DNA from: Bimuria novae-zelandiae CBS 107.79
Taxonomy: Eukaryota > Ascomycota > Dothideomycetes > Pleosporales > Didymosphaeriaceae
Assembly: GCA_010015655.1 (NCBI GenBank)
Contig: ML976840.1
Coordinates: 1 to 18,270 of the forward strand
Direction of reading: 5' to 3'
DNA: 18,270 bases
Shown piece by piece: positions 18,080 to 18,270 of the stretch (the first letter of the stretch is position 1; every line of letters begins with the position of its first letter). The notes beneath the pieces were generated by a model. The model was given only the letters and a program-made list of their open reading frames with translations, was not told the origin of the DNA and searched no databases. The position numbers and the translations under genes are program-made.

Positions 18080-18270
18080 ATGGATCAATTTGTTACCCGC
18101 TCGCAGTCGTCCCAGTCGACCCAGTCAACCCAGTCAACCCGGCTGGCATCTGACAGCTATCACCATGCCGGGTCGCGTACGGCAGCTGTCATGGCGATGG
18201 CGGAGAGCTTCGAGAGCTTGGATGACTCGCCATCCGAAGTGGAGTCTATCGCTCCTACGCATGAGTTTCC
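18080..18270 (+). CDS. N-terminus of an unidentified protein, probably the hAT-2 transposase (partial)
   Basis: The ATG at 18080-18082 (context GTCATGG) opens a frame with no stop to the window end (63 codons plus two bases). The protein begins MDQFVTRSQSSQSTQST and continues with an acidic, Ser-rich stretch (AMAESFESLDDSPSEVES). There is no RIP damage. No catalytic motif falls in the visible part. A disordered Ser/Gln-rich leader before a BED zinc finger is common in hAT transposases, and the position about 355 bases inside a hAT-like terminus fits. It could equally be an ordinary host gene. The identity is inferred from context only. Confidence 0.5.
   Translation, partial: MDQFVTRSQSSQSTQSTQSTRLASDSYHHAGSRTAAVMAMAESFESLDDSPSEVESIAPTHEF
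18104..18139 (+). repeat. Four 9-bp tandem units CAGTCRWCC within the partial CDS
   Basis: CAGTCGTCC, CAGTCGACC, CAGTCAACC and CAGTCAACC follow one another in frame and encode a QSS/QST repeat. This is a short expandable coding microsatellite. Confidence 0.85.

Larger units (their letters stand above)
17724..18270 (+). mobile_element. 5' end of a second hAT-like element (hAT-2), unmutated
   Basis: Sequence character changes sharply here from RIPped copia to balanced composition. The new sequence starts CAGCGCTGCCAACG, resembling the hAT-1 end CAGGGTGGCCAA. It is followed by a dense cluster of CGAAC motifs in both orientations, like the subterminal transposase-binding repeats of hAT elements such as Ac, and then by an open frame from 18080. 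The second end is not visible, so the class is an inference. Confidence 0.5.

Noticed and set aside
17736..18139. CRISPR-like or other spaced repeat array
   Set aside because: The CGAAC motifs are irregularly spaced, occur on both strands and lack unique spacers; the 18104-18139 repeat is a coding microsatellite. The genome is fungal.

Overview
This window looks like a filamentous ascomycete (Pezizomycotina) chromosome segment: a repeat graveyard degraded by repeat-induced point mutation (RIP). Three things point there. (1) Long tracts are TpA-rich, full of TAG/TAA stops, poor in CpA/TpG but still rich in CpG. This is the CpA-to-TpA signature of RIP, not loss of methylated CpG. (2) The element set is typically fungal: Ty1/copia, hAT and Fot1/pogo. 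(3) There is a STAND/NLR gene with HET-type WD40 repeats and a fungal PD-(D/E)XK nuclease-like gene with a short fungal intron. Almost nothing here is an intact gene; the longest open frames in the cleaner stretches are mostly shadows of broken genes.

Layout. 1-323 and 5789-6287 are two parts of one unidentified minus-strand gene, split by a complete minus-strand Ty1/copia element (copia-1, 329-5783) with 193-bp LTRs and a TGTTC target duplication. 6469-7841 (minus) is a broken PD-(D/E)XK nuclease-like gene with an N-terminal AT-hook and one recognisable 47-nt intron. 7866-9112 (plus) is a 5'-truncated NLR: winged-helix/helical region, two WD40 units and the conserved C-terminal tail. Its first ~700 bp are heavily RIPped while the WD40 part is nearly clean. 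9595-13744 is a hAT transposon with an 8-bp duplication (CTTATAGG); a complete Fot1/pogo element (9815-11669, TA duplication) sits inside it. 13753-14243 is unassigned.

The right end is best read as a three-level nest that continues past the window. A minus-strand pogo element (pogo-2, about 14244-15960) is cut by the 5' LTR of a plus-strand copia element (copia-2, 15961-17723). That is in turn apparently cut by the 5' end of a second hAT-like element (from 17724), which carries a cluster of CGAAC motifs and an unmutated ORF starting at 18080.

The genes do not work together as a pathway; the window records successive insertions followed by RIP. The most informative pattern is that RIP sequence context predicts which catalytic aspartates were lost. 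In both pogo transposases the first Asp (preceded by G) survives, while the second and third (inferred to follow a T or C) have become Asn. The copia-1 integrase CDN and reverse transcriptase YVDD motifs show the same Asp-to-Asn change. All ten differences between the copia-1 LTRs are C-to-T or G-to-A in one direction. No new functional system is evident. The most novel candidates are the RIPped NLR remnant next to the PD-(D/E)XK gene and the unmutated element entering at the right edge.
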